Shown piece by piece: positions 1 through 10,017 of a stretch of DNA of 64,000 nt; positions within the stretch are counted from its first letter, which is position 1, and each line of letters opens with the position of its first letter. Source of the stretch: Volutella citrinella. Lineage: Eukaryota > Ascomycota > Sordariomycetes > Hypocreales > Nectriaceae. The notes under the pieces were generated by a model. That model made no database searches and had not been told where the DNA came from. It saw only the letters and a program-made list of their open reading frames with translations. The stretch is from assembly GCA_034401135.1 (NCBI GenBank), contig JAWZSP010000004.1, forward strand, positions 2,914,001-2,978,000. The letters run 5' to 3'. A program made the translations under genes and the position numbers.

Positions 1-3000
1 CCGACCACAGATGTACAACCGATGCGGCAAATGGACGGCGCCATGACCCCTAACGGGGCTGCGGAATGGAACTCTTTCATACAGTCAAATCCCCAGATCG
101 GCCATTCAGCCCAAGTATCACGAGTCGCTTCTCCCGCCTTGTCTCAAGCCCCTCCCATGCCCGCCATGCAGAGACGCGATTCGTTTGGTCCTGGCTCGCA
201 AGTAGCCCAGCCGCAGGAGATCCAGCGGGTCGCCCCTACTCCAGTCAACCCTGCCACCATACCACCACAACCAGCTTCGAGGCCGAGCAGCCGCGGCTCC
301 CGAAAGAAGCCAACAGGTCGCCCGCGTGGAAGGCCACGAAAGAAGCCAGTTGAGGGCAACACTTCGGGTTACGAAGATGGGACCGAGGGAGAGGATGGCC
401 CTTCAAAGAAGCGAGCAAAGACGACCAAGGTTGAGAAGTCAGCCCCCAATCCTTTCAGTACTGGACCAGAATCGCTGCGGGTGGCTGCCAGTACCGCAGG
501 CTCGCTTCGAAATTTCCGGCCCGTTGCACCCGGCCACGACTCTGGCGTTGCTGGCAACCATCTGCAAGAAATTCCCCGGGCTCCCACGCCAGTGCCTGTG
601 GCTCATGTTGGTGTGCCCTCGCGGGGCCCTGGGGCCAAACCCAGACGCGAATCCTCCATGCGACAGGAGGTTACTTCATCAAACATGGCAAACAAGTATC
701 CTCCACAGCCGAAACGAGCACTATCGCCTAGCCAAGAAGATGGTCGTTCTCCCGAGTCCCTGGCACCTACCCCAAACTATTCAGAGGGTAGTCCTCAGGA
801 CATTGGCTCATCCCCACCCATGCCTAGAGCGACCCCATTCATACGATCTAGCCCTCCGCCGTCAAGCCCAATACTCCCTCCGATGCCCCAGGCCACGTCA
901 TTCGATTCTAGTTTCCTAACCTGCGAGGCCGACGACCTCTTCGAAGAACTACTTGAGGCGAATAAACAGACCATTGCTCGGCAACGACCTGTGCAGAAGG
1001 TGATTGAATCAAGGGACACAACTGGAATTCCGACTCAAGTCTTCAAGATGCAGGACGGCGGAGACCTAGTGCATATCCAAAACTACAACACTGATCAGCT
1101 AAACTCGACAAGGCCTCCTGTCATGGAAGCGCCCTCACTACCCCCTCTGAAAATCCAGCATCCAAAGCCAAAGCAAAACACCACTAAGCGGCCTCGACCT
1201 TCTCCCGCTTTCGCTCCTACTCCTCCTCCCACTACGGATGCCATTGAGAAGGCTGCCAGCCCCACCCCTGCCCCTGAACCAGTAACTGCAATTGCAGCAC
1301 TGCCTGAACTCGCCAACGCCAAGGAGGTGGTGGCCACCGCCTCCAATTCCCCAAGTTCGACCGAAGAGGCGAGGTCAACTCAGCAAACCCCTCAAGAAAA
1401 TCCTCTGGATACGAACCAAGAACCTGTGCCAGCTCCAGACCCCATTCCCAACCCTCTTCTCCCGAACCCCAGACCCGCACGCCCTTTGGCGAGGTCTCAC
1501 TCCGCAGGTCCTCTAGCACTTCCCGTAGTGCCCTCCAGGGAGCTCGCTGAGCTTTCTGCTCTTTCCCAGGCTATTCTTGCCGAGCCCTCCGAGAGCTCTG
1601 CTGAAGTGCCGAGTGCTCTCCGCCGCTCAAATTCCACTGGGCCTGCCATCGCCTCTGTCCCAGCAAGCGATCCCGTTGCACCAGCACCTCCGACACTTCA
1701 CCTCCCTCAAGTGCCGTTCTCTGAGGCGCCGTGTCCTCCCAGTGACACTAATTTCCCTACTCCTTCATCCCCGCCCATGAGATCCAACAAGAACCAGGTG
1801 AAGAAGGCTTCGATCAAACAGCGCCTCGAACAAGCTATTGCGAGAGGAGAAATGCCTCCTTTTTGCACAAATTGTGGTGCTATCCACACCCCGACCTGGC
1901 GAAAGGTTTGGATTCAAGACCACGATGGCGTACCTGAATATGTTGAATACTCCGAAAAGCCTGGCAGAATTACTGCTATCGACATCTTGAAGCGAGACGA
2001 AGAGGATAGACCACTTGCATACCGACTGATCAAAAAGTCGCTCGGCAATGACGAAGACAAAACCGCATGGCAGGAGCAGATTCTATGCAACCCATGTGGC
2101 ATTTGGCTGACCAAGTATCGCAACCATCGTCCTCCGGACAAGTGGGACAACAGCTTTGGTCGGCTCGGTCAAGACCGCAAGCGCGGGCCAGGCGGGGGTG
2201 GCCCCAGGTCTAAGAAGGCCCGGACAAAGAGCGACACACAAGCAACCCAGATGTCCGAAGCATGCCTGCCCACCGACCCTGCTGGCCCCGTGGAGCCCTC
2301 TTCGCCAAAGGGGGTCGAACGGTCTTCCACACAGACCATCAACGAAGAACAGGGTCAGAACCGTCCCTCGAACGCGGCAGATGACGGCCCACTGAACATG
2401 GAACCCATTGATGGCCCTCGGTCGAATCCAGGGTCCACCCATTCTCGAGGCTCCGGTACCGCCAAAAGCCCCATCGCTGTTGACATGGATGAACAGCTAG
2501 GGACTACGAGGCGGCTCCTGTTCCCATCTCCCCGAAAAGACAGTTCTCCAAAGGTCCTCGGCCAAGTAAGCATCAATATTATGCAGACAGAATGTCGACA
2601 AAACAAGGAGTTAGCACCCGAGAAGGAAAATAGAGCGCTTGTTGAAAGCGAAGAAGCCGAGGATCATGATGATTTGGAGGCCCTTTTCCGAAGCCCAGCT
2701 CCTCGACCATCAACACCACCACCCCAGGCAAAATCCTCCAGCCAGCAAGGCCCTTTCAAGACTCCCACTCGGCAAACTCCAAGTCACCGGCCTGTTACCC
2801 GAAGCGTCTCGAGGTCGATACGCTCCATCAAGGGCATGGTATCACCCATGTCGCAGGCGCTCCTGGAGCGAACCCCGACGAAGACGCCCCGGGGCGTACC
2901 CGGCAGCGCCAGCCGCCGTCGCAGCCCTCGGAATCACCAGGTCAACTTTGACAGCGTTTTCGATACACCTCTGAGCCGCACCATCAGCCAGATGCTGTCG

Positions 3001-3228
3001 GAACCGAGCTTTGACCTCGGCAATGGGGAGTTGGACCTTAGCAGCTTGCCAGCCCTCGGTGGGGGCCATGACAATCTTCTAGATTTCGGCAACGTCCTGA
3101 GCACGGATGGCGTGATGCCCAGCTCCCCGCCTAGAGATGGTGGCATCGGCTTCGATTACGACGGCTCCACAGATGTTTGGGCCCAATGGAGCATAGATCA
3201 GAAGCTCAGGGTGGAGGATTTGGATTAA
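1..3228 (+). CDS. GATA-type zinc finger / AT-hook transcription factor, Ams2-like (5' partial)
   Basis: A DNA-binding regulator, seen as 1,075 open codons plus stop; the frame is already open at base 1, so the N-terminus lies outside the window. Numbering from the first in-window Met (base 22), an AT-hook (GRPRGRPRKKP) sits near residues 99-109. A GATA-type finger runs from CTNC (Cys615/618) to CNPC (Cys689/692), with TPTWR after the first pair and GIWLTKYRNHRPP after the second. The loop between the cysteine pairs is about 70 residues instead of the usual 17-18. This recalls the Ams2 class, a cell-cycle GATA factor that controls histone genes in fission yeast. That comparison is from memory; the finger itself is seen. 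The remainder is Pro/Ser-rich and probably disordered, with basic patches. Histone-gene regulation is inference. Confidence 0.85.
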   Translation, partial: PTTDVQPMRQMDGAMTPNGAAEWNSFIQSNPQIGHSAQVSRVASPALSQAPPMPAMQRRDSFGPGSQVAQPQEIQRVAPTPVNPATIPPQPASRPSSRGSRKKPTGRPRGRPRKKPVEGNTSGYEDGTEGEDGPSKKRAKTTKVEKSAPNPFSTGPESLRVAASTAGSLRNFRPVAPGHDSGVAGNHLQEIPRAPTPVPVAHVGVPSRGPGAKPRRESSMRQEVTSSNMANKYPPQPKRALSPSQEDGRSPESLAPTPNYSEGSPQDIGSSPPMPRATPFIRSSPPPSSPILPPMPQATSFDSSFLTCEADDLFEELLEANKQTIARQRPVQKVIESRDTTGIPTQVFKMQDGGDLVHIQNYNTDQLNSTRPPVMEAPSLPPLKIQHPKPKQNTTKRPRPSPAFAPTPPPTTDAIEKAASPTPAPEPVTAIAALPELANAKEVVATASNSPSSTEEARSTQQTPQENPLDTNQEPVPAPDPIPNPLLPNPRPARPLARSHSAGPLALPVVPSRELAELSALSQAILAEPSESSAEVPSALRRSNSTGPAIASVPASDPVAPAPPTLHLPQVPFSEAPCPPSDTNFPTPSSPPMRSNKNQVKKASIKQRLEQAIARGEMPPFCTNCGAIHTPTWRKVWIQDHDGVPEYVEYSEKPGRITAIDILKRDEEDRPLAYRLIKKSLGNDEDKTAWQEQILCNPCGIWLTKYRNHRPPDKWDNSFGRLGQDRKRGPGGGGPRSKKARTKSDTQATQMSEACLPTDPAGPVEPSSPKGVERSSTQTINEEQGQNRPSNAADDGPLNMEPIDGPRSNPGSTHSRGSGTAKSPIAVDMDEQLGTTRRLLFPSPRKDSSPKVLGQVSINIMQTECRQNKELAPEKENRALVESEEAEDHDDLEALFRSPAPRPSTPPPQAKSSSQQGPFKTPTRQTPSHRPVTRSVSRSIRSIKGMVSPMSQALLERTPTKTPRGVPGSASRRRSPRNHQVNFDSVFDTPLSRTISQMLSEPSFDLGNGELDLSSLPALGGGHDNLLDFGNVLSTDGVMPSSPPRDGGIGFDYDGSTDVWAQWSIDQKLRVEDLD

Positions 3229-3808
3229 TGAATGATGTTTGCAACGGTAGAGCATACCCCATCGATTCCAGTATCTCTTTTTGGACTTGAGCGACATAGC
3301 GGACGGCATACTTTGCTTACTTGGAAGGCGTTATGCTCACATCTGGGTTGGCGAAAAAGCCTAGGTAATTTTCGTATGAAGTAAATGGCGCTTGCACAAG
3401 CTGTCGGCGAACAGCTATGGCTTTGTCTTTGTTAGAAGCAAAATTTTGTTAGCGAATCAAGCATATTTCTCCAGTATTACTCTCGTGAAGCAGCATCCGA
3501 ATGACACGAAGTGAAGATGAAGCAGCCGCCATGACGCCTCAATAACATGAGTGCCAAACAACGTGCGAGTATGTAATGTTGTGGATGCGCACTGTCTATC
3601 ACTTTACGCGCCCTAAATTCAAGACGCGAGGCGACGCGTCAAACTACCCCCACTAATACCAAGTACTAGCCAGGCGACTCCAACCACGCAAAGATAGCTG
3701 GCGAACAACATCAGGGCACTCACTTCACAACGACAAAGCTGGCAATCGTACCTCTTGTGCTCCTGCTCCGGAATACAGACCCTTGTTCGCGCCATCAATT
3801 CGCCCAAA
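3229..3808. other. Spacer between the GATA factor and POL12
   Basis: Holds the 3' end of the GATA gene and the POL12 promoter. Apart from the ACGCG cluster at 3606-3639 no gene or repeat is seen. Confidence 0.6.
3606..3639 (+). promoter_or_regulatory. MluI cell-cycle box (MBF site) cluster upstream of POL12
   Basis: Three ACGCG cores occur in 34 bp: 3606-3610, 3624-3628 and a perfect palindromic ACGCGT at 3634-3639. They lie about 170-200 bp before the POL12 start. In yeasts ACGCGT is bound by MBF (Mbp1-Swi6 type) and drives G1/S transcription of replication genes. The same arrangement precedes MCM5 in this window, which supports function. No binding was measured. Confidence 0.65.
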
Positions 3809-5871
3809 ATGGCGGAAGCCGAACTCCAAGATCTCTTCTCCCCAAACAAGCCGTTGGAGCCCGACATGCTCAGCGAGCTGAAGTCCATCCTCACACTGCA
3901 CGATCTCACAGCCGAAGGCCTCTTCTACAAATGGGAATCATACTGTATCAAATTGGACCTTGATGCCCAGGCCCTGTCATTGGAGGCGATCCGCAACCTA
4001 AAACAGTCGCTTCAAGATGCTCTCAAACAAAACCAACACCAGGCCCACGTCAAGACAGAGAGGAAAATAGCCGCCACCCCGCGAGGGGCTGCCAAGAGCG
4101 GCGACTTTTACGGCATGATGGATGGTTTGATGCCAAATACTCCTGCGACGGGTGGCAAGTTGAATCGTGCGGCTGGAAGCGGCAGTGCGTTGAGGAAGAC
4201 GCCCAGGATGCCCATGAGCTCTCCAGCCAACGGGATGGCGGATCAATTGAAAGGCGTTGACAGCCAACAGTGTGTCACCATGCTCACCAATGGGTTTCTC
4301 GGGCATTTTACTGACCGCCAAGCAGTGTAACCCCGTTCAGCGATCGAGCGAAACCTGGAGAGGTGATCGAGCTCCTCGACAACAAGCTCCCGCCGGCCGA
4401 GCCTCCGATTGCGCCCTTCTCGGAACCCCGCGTGAAGTTGGTGGCACGATCTGACCGAACCAAGATGGCATATAAACCGCTTGCGATGAAACTATCCGAG
4501 GCCAGCGAGATTCTCGACGACCGAATCGACGACTTCATCACCATCGTACAGGAGCATCACCAGCTGGAGGACTCGGTCTTTGGCAGCGCAGCAAGCCAAA
4601 GTACATCGGAAATCGTGGCTGTTGGCCGGATTGCGTCCGACTCGCCCGATGGCAAGCTCAACAAGGCGTCCATGGTCCTGGAGACGTCCCGCCGGATGGG
4701 CATGGGGCTCCGCGTGCCCTTGAATATGGACAAGATTGCGAATTGGAGCTTCTTCCCCGGCCAGATTGTCGCTCTTCGCGGCAGCAACGCCACTGGCAAC
4801 GAATTCGTGGTGGGAGAGGTCCTCGAGATCCCTCTGCTCCACAACCCCGCGTCGTCGGCGTCGACGCTCGAGACGATCCGCCAGCTTTATCGGGGAGACG
4901 CTGACTCCATGGACTCGGACGCCGACCCAGCGCCCCTCAACGTCCTGTTCTCCTCGGGCCCTTACACGGCGGACGACAACCTCGATTTCGAACCCCTTCA
5001 CGCCCTGTGTAGCCAAGCTGCGGATACCTATGCGGATGCCCTGATCCTGACTGGGCCGTTCCTCGACATCGACCACCCTCTCATTGCCACGGGGGACTTT
5101 GACCTTCCTGAAGAGGCAAACTTCGACCCCGATACAGCAACCATGGCGACCGTCTTCAAGTATCTCGTATCCCCTGCCTTCAACCGCCTGGTTTCCAGCA
5201 ACCCCCATGTCACGATTGTCCTCGTCCCCTCTGTGCGGGATGTCCTGGCCAAGCACGTCTCATGGCCTCAGGACATGTTCCCCAGGAAGGAACTCGGGCT
5301 TCACAAGGCTGTCCGCATCCTCCCCAACCCCATGACGCTCGCCGTGAACGAGCTTGTCCTCGCCATTTCCAGCCAGGATGTCCTCGCCCAGCTGCGGGCC
5401 AACGAGGTCGTCCACAGCCGCTCAGATCTCATGACCCGGCTCTGCCGCTACCTCCTCGAGCAGCGCCACTACTTTCCCGTGTTCCCGCCCACAGACCGCT
5501 CGCGTCTCCCGAAGACGGGGACGGAAGATGGCATCGCCACCGGTACGGTGCTCGATGTGAGCTATCTGAAGCTTGGAGACATGGCCCTCGTGCGGCCGGA
5601 TGTCATCATGACTCCCAGCTCGCTCCCCCCATTCGCCAAGGTTTGTCCTCCCTCGCCGGTTTCGACCGTTTGTCTTATTCTAACCCAATTGCTATAGGTT
5701 GTCGACAGCGTATTGATGATCAACCCCGGATATCTATCAAAGCGACGCGGCGCAGGCACATATGCTCGCATGACGCTGTATCCGCCATCAGTCGAAGCCA
5801 ACACCGACGGCGACCAACTACTACCCCATCGTGTGTATGACCGTGCGCGGGTGGAAATCGTAAGGATATAA
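3809..5871 (+). CDS. POL12: DNA polymerase alpha subunit B (primase-polymerase alpha complex)
   Basis: Regulatory B subunit of polymerase alpha-primase, which primes replication in the nucleus. Start ATG 3809 opens with MAEAELQDLF, the expected N-terminus. Exons: 3809-4269, 4326-5640 and 5698-5871, giving 649 residues. Intron 1 has donor GTGTGT and acceptor CAG; a CAG-free alternative acceptor three bases earlier also keeps frame. Intron 2 has donor GTTTGT and acceptor CTATAG. The N-terminal helical domain covers roughly residues 1-90. A linker with KTPRMPMSSPAN leads to FSDRAKPGEVIELL, then the OB fold (FFPGQIVALRGSN) and the inactive calcineurin-like phosphoesterase domain (LILTGPFLDIDHPLI; VTIVLVPSVRDV). 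The C-terminus is RARVEIVRI. All landmarks of the family are present. The next gene, MFAP1, converges with only about 150 bp between the two stop codons. Confidence 0.95.
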
Positions 5872-6025
5872 AAAGTGTGCTTTTGTCCGAGTCTAGAGCA
5901 GGGACGGTTGGTGTGTCTTTTTTAGGAAATGCATATGGATGATGAGCAATGGGAAGAGAGAGCGGAATCCCCTGTGGGGGTTATGATTTTCATTAATGGT
6001 ATCTTTGAGGGCCGTCTCGCCCGGC

Positions 6026-7372
6026 CTATCTGGAGTCGACCCTGCGCCTCTTATCGCTGTCGTAGCGATCTCCTTCTCGTGAAGTGCTGCGCTTGCGACT
6101 CCTCCGATCGTCGTCCCTGTCCCTCTCGCGCCGGGGTGACCGTGACCGCGAGCGTGACCTCGACCTCCGCCGGTCTCCTCGCCTCTTCTCGTAGGGTCGA
6201 TCGCCCAGCGGGATGGCATTCGCCCCCTTGGCGTCTCGCTCGTCGGGCTTGAAGCGGTCGTCGTCAGGGCGAAACCGGTCGTCGCCATCGAACCGTCCCC
6301 CGCCACGGCCTCCGCCTCGGTACCCGTCGTCTCCCCAGCGTCCCGTGTCTTCCGTCCGCATGTCCTTGTACTTGGTGGCGCCCTTGCGGCCCAGCTTCGT
6401 CATGTCGCGGCGCTGCAGGTACTCGGGCAGCGCCTCGCGGTTGCGGACGTCGTCGGCGATGCGCGAGCCCATGATGTCGCGGTTCGCCAGCCCGGCGGCC
6501 TCGGCCGTCTCCTGGTAGAATGCGCCCTTGTGGAAGTAGCGCTGCATGTACGACATCTTGCCGCGGCTGTCCTTTTCTTCCTTCTGCTTGGCCAGGAAGG
6601 CCTCGTCCTCGGCGGCGCGCTCTTCTTCGGTGAGGTTGCGCCGGCGCTCGACCTCTTCAATCTCCTTCTCGCGCTCCTCGATGGCGGCGCGAGCCCTCTT
6701 GAGGCGCTTCAGCTCGCGGACGCGCCATGCCGCCTCCTCGGCCTCGGGGTCGAGCCCGTCTGTTGTGTCCACGTCCGACTCTTCATCCTTTTCGTCGTCC
6801 CAGTGCTTCTTGCCGATGGCGCGCGCGGCCAAGTCCTTTTTGATCTGCTCCTCGACGAGATCATCGGCGGCCTTCTTTCGAGCTTCGTCCTCGGCCTTTC
6901 GAGCTGCCTCCTCCTCGGCCTCTGGGTCCTTTGCATTCCCACGCTGGCTTTTTGGCACGAATTTCGGTCGCATCATTAATCGTCGCGGGGCCTCCTCTTC
7001 GCTGCTCTCCTCCTCGGACTCGCTGTCGTCGTCATCCTCATCCTCATCGTCCTCGCTCTCATTGTCGTCGTCCTCTTCCTCTTCCTCCTCCGTAACAAAA
7101 CCCTCCTCGGCAGCCATTCGCTCTACCTTCTCCCGTGCGATTCGACGCTCCTCGGCGACTTCGGCTTCCTTGCGGCGAGCATTCAGATCGACCTTGCTCA
7201 AGTTGCTCGAGATCTTGCCAGCGCTGGTGGCCTTGGGGGGAGGAGGGACGGCGTGTGTGGGCCCTTCGGCGTCGCTGGCTTCCGAGTCGGAATCGGAGTC
7301 TACTCCCGTGTCTTTACCGGCGCGATGTCGCGCCGGCCTGACGGGATTGGCGGTCATGCGTTTGGGAGGCAT
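6026..7372 (-). CDS. MFAP1: Micro-fibrillar-associated protein 1 homologue, spliceosomal
   Basis: A single-exon gene of 448 residues. The MFAP1 C-terminal domain is clear: RRNLTEEERAAEDEAF, then MSYMQRYFHKGAFYQ, EALPEYLQRRDMTKLGRKG and TKYKDMRTEDTGRW. The family is a component of the spliceosomal B complex and of the tri-snRNP assembly needed for pre-mRNA splicing, so a nuclear location is expected. The N-terminal half is strongly charged, with an acidic run around residues 95-130 and long Glu/Arg-rich, coiled-coil-like stretches. The C-terminal 80 residues form an RS/RD-rich tail after a GRGGGR segment, typical of splicing factors. The start ATG at 7372 opens with MPPKRMTANPVRPARH. It is tail-to-tail with POL12. 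No oddities are seen. Confidence 0.93.
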   Translation of the reverse strand: MPPKRMTANPVRPARHRAGKDTGVDSDSDSEASDAEGPTHAVPPPPKATSAGKISSNLSKVDLNARRKEAEVAEERRIAREKVERMAAEEGFVTEEEEEEDDDNESEDDEDEDDDDSESEEESSEEEAPRRLMMRPKFVPKSQRGNAKDPEAEEEAARKAEDEARKKAADDLVEEQIKKDLAARAIGKKHWDDEKDEESDVDTTDGLDPEAEEAAWRVRELKRLKRARAAIEEREKEIEEVERRRNLTEEERAAEDEAFLAKQKEEKDSRGKMSYMQRYFHKGAFYQETAEAAGLANRDIMGSRIADDVRNREALPEYLQRRDMTKLGRKGATKYKDMRTEDTGRWGDDGYRGGGRGGGRFDGDDRFRPDDDRFKPDERDAKGANAIPLGDRPYEKRRGDRRRSRSRSRSRSPRRERDRDDDRRSRKRSTSREGDRYDSDKRRRVDSR

Positions 7373-7930
7373 GATGACGGCTGCAATGAGGTGGCGAGGC
7401 GCAGGTTGAAGGTGAGAGAGCTATGTGCTGAAGGATCAAACCAAGGGCGGCTGGCGCGGCTATCGCGGCTAGTGCTTGCAGGGTACCCTAGGGCCTGTCA
7501 TGAGACGATTGCGCCGTCATGACTTGGTTACTTCCTGCTAATAATCCAGTTATAAAGCTAAATCGCGCACTGGAAATGTATTTGAGTAACGATTCTCTAT
7601 TTTCTACTGTTACAAGACCCAAGGGAAAACGCCTTTCGCGAGGCCATGACGCCGTGCCGCACTTCAGTGTCCATGTCGAGACACGGAACATCACCTAAGT
7701 ATCATTGGAATTTCTTCTTGTCCCTACAAAATCTTGAATAGTTTGGTTTAAATACAATACATCACTGCCCCCAGAATTTCTGCACATCAGCTTACATGTT
7801 CGAAATTGTTTAAATTAACTGAATTTTCGGTTACACACAGCGAGTATACAACACACTACTTCTCCCTCCCAATACAATACAGTACTAGCATCCATCTACC
7901 TTATGCTAAAGTACACGGACCTACGGCGCC
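7373..7930. other. Spacer: MFAP1 promoter and 3' end of the FAD oxidase gene
   Basis: AT-rich near 7680-7880, with aatacaatac occurring twice. No coding signal is recognised on either strand. Confidence 0.5.
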
Positions 7931-10017
7931 CTAAACCCTACAAAGCTTGCTGTTCTGATTCGGTAGGTTTCCAAAGATTTTCTTCTGAAGCTCCCAGCGC
8001 TCCGAAGCCACAGCGTTAGTGGCGTAGAAGACGTGGTACGGATCCCATTTGTCCTTGATGGCGAGCGCCTTGTCGTAGTTGGTCCCCCAGAAGGCCTGGG
8101 TGAAGTTGGGCTCGAGATAGTCGCTCTCCGACATGTAGGCTCCCGAGCCAGGAGTGACGTCGCGCATCTTCTGCACGTAGCTGAAGGTCAGCTTATCCGA
8201 GGCCGCCTTCTTTGTGGCTTCGTCAGCCTTGTCGTCCCACAGCGATGCGCTGATGCCGTGGAGGAGCGCCTTGCGCCATGCAGGGTTGACGGCGGTGTCG
8301 GGGTAGTCCTTGACGCCGGCCCAGATGTTGAAGCCAATGAAGTAGTTGCCGTCCTCGATCGTGCTCTTGACAGCCTCAAACGTCTTGTCGGTGATCTCTT
8401 GGTTTGCCCAGTTGTCTTGGGGGAACAGCCGGCTGCCCTGGCGGATCGTGGCCGAACCCCACGGCTCTAGCGGGAAGGAATTCTTCCAGGCGAGGTAGAA
8501 GTCATCGTACTCCTTGTAGACGGCGTCGACGTTGATGCCGATTTCCTTCCACTTTGCAAACAGGGGCGCAACAAGCTTCTTGAGCTCGTCGTTGGTGAAG
8601 CGGGGAGCAAACCAAGGTGCCATGTTGAAGGTGTAGCCCGGGCCCGTGAAGGACTTGGCGATGTTGAAATATTCGTAGTTGGCGTTGTCGCGAGCGTAGA
8701 GCGGGAAGTTGTCCCAGAAAGCCCTCACACCCTTCCAGAACATGTCATCCGTAAGACCATTGACCCCGGACGAGAAGTTAAAGGTCATGACAGAGACGAC
8801 ATCCATCTTAGGGTGAGCCTTGACAACGGCCGAGGTAACGACACCATAGGTACCGCCGCCGCCGCCACGCAGAGCCCAGAAAAGATCGGGGTTGCTCTGC
8901 TCGCTGGCAGTGACAACACGGCCGCTGGCGGTGACCACTTCGAACGACAGGACCTGGTCCGAGGACATTCCATAGATGCCCGACAGCGGCGAGTGTCCGC
9001 CGCCCAGAACGTAGCCGCCCATGACACCGACAGACTGACCCTCGCCGCCGATGACGGTGACGCCGTTCTTGTATGCGGCCTCATAGACCTCGTAGGCCTG
9101 CACGCCAGCTCCGAGCTTGAAGGCCGGGCCCTTGTAAGTGCCTTGTGTGTAGGACTGGAAGAACTCAACCGACTTGAGGTTGTGGGTCCAGATCGACAGA
9201 GCGCCGTGGCCGGTGGACTTGGCGCCAAAGTCGTGGCCGGTGTTCTTGACAACCAGGCGGAGGTTCAGGCTGCGGGCCAGGTTGATGGCGAGCTGGATGT
9301 GGGCGACGTTTGTGGCGTCGACGGTGTACATGGGGAGGCCGCCGACGGTGCAGCCATTGGCAGCGGCGGAGAAGAGACCCGGGGGCACACAGGTCTGGTC
9401 GGCGAAGAGGATGGCGTTGATCGAGGTAGGGTCCTCGATGTGGACGAACGAGTTGTTGACCCAGTTGGCGGTGATGAAGTCGCACTTTGCCTGGTCAAAG
9501 TTGTCCCAGTCCTCGAAGCAGACCGAGGCGTACGGGACCGTCTTCTTGAGGGAGCCGCCGAGCAGGTAGCCAAAGACCTTCCAGACAGCCTCGACGGGGA
9601 AGAGGAAGTCGCCGGGGGCCGTCTTGCAGCTGGTGAACAGGTGGCGCCTCTCGACCGTCTTCTGGTCGTCGTCGTCGAAGCCGAAGAGCTCGACGTGCGA
9701 CAACCCCAGGGCCGTCAGGTTGGCCAGCACCCCGTCAGTCAGCTGGGTCGACTCGTGGATAGACAGCGGGAACTCGCCGTCGGCCACGGCCCTCGACACA
9801 AGCTCGCCGGCGGGCGCAACGCTGGACTCATCCGCAGCTGCAGGTAATCAACAGTTAGCGCGAACGGGCGGGCAGAAAGAAAGCACGGAGAATTAAGGGA
9901 CGCCACAGTTGAGCAGTCGGGGGGAAACGCACGGATTTCTTGGCCATTGAAGTTGATAGTCTGGGACACGCCGGTGGCGGCAAGCGCTGCATATGTCAGC
10001 AGCCTGATGAACGACAT
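7931..10017 (-). CDS. Secreted FAD-linked oxidase, berberine bridge enzyme type
   Basis: Two exons on the minus strand, 10017-9933 and 9837-7931 (donor GTGCGT, acceptor CCTGCAG, phase 1), give 663 residues. The first exon encodes a signal peptide (MSFIRLLTYAALAATGVSQ), so the protein is probably extracellular or enters the secretory pathway. The PCMH-type FAD domain has LRLVVKNTGHDFGAKSTGHG, whose His (about residue 230) is the usual 8-alpha-histidyl FAD anchor, and GGYVLGGGHSPLSG. The second covalent site, normally Cys in this fold, appears absent, so FAD attachment by His alone is likely. The C-terminal BBE segment contains WGTNYDKALAIKDKWDP. Family members oxidise alkaloids, sugars or secondary metabolites; the substrate here is unknown. 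No biosynthetic cluster surrounds it. Confidence 0.9.

Noticed and set aside
5262..5840. 192-codon plus-strand frame overlapping POL12
   Set aside because: Out-of-frame shadow of the POL12 phosphoesterase domain; Arg/Pro/His-rich composition and no independent start or domain.
6546..7409. 287-codon plus-strand frame antisense to MFAP1
   Set aside because: Ser/Arg repeats arise from the complement of Glu/Asp/Ala codons in MFAP1.
8813..9847. 344-codon plus-strand frame antisense to the FAD oxidase
   Set aside because: Third-position GC bias keeps the antisense frame open; it has no protein-like domain, while the minus-strand oxidase is certain.
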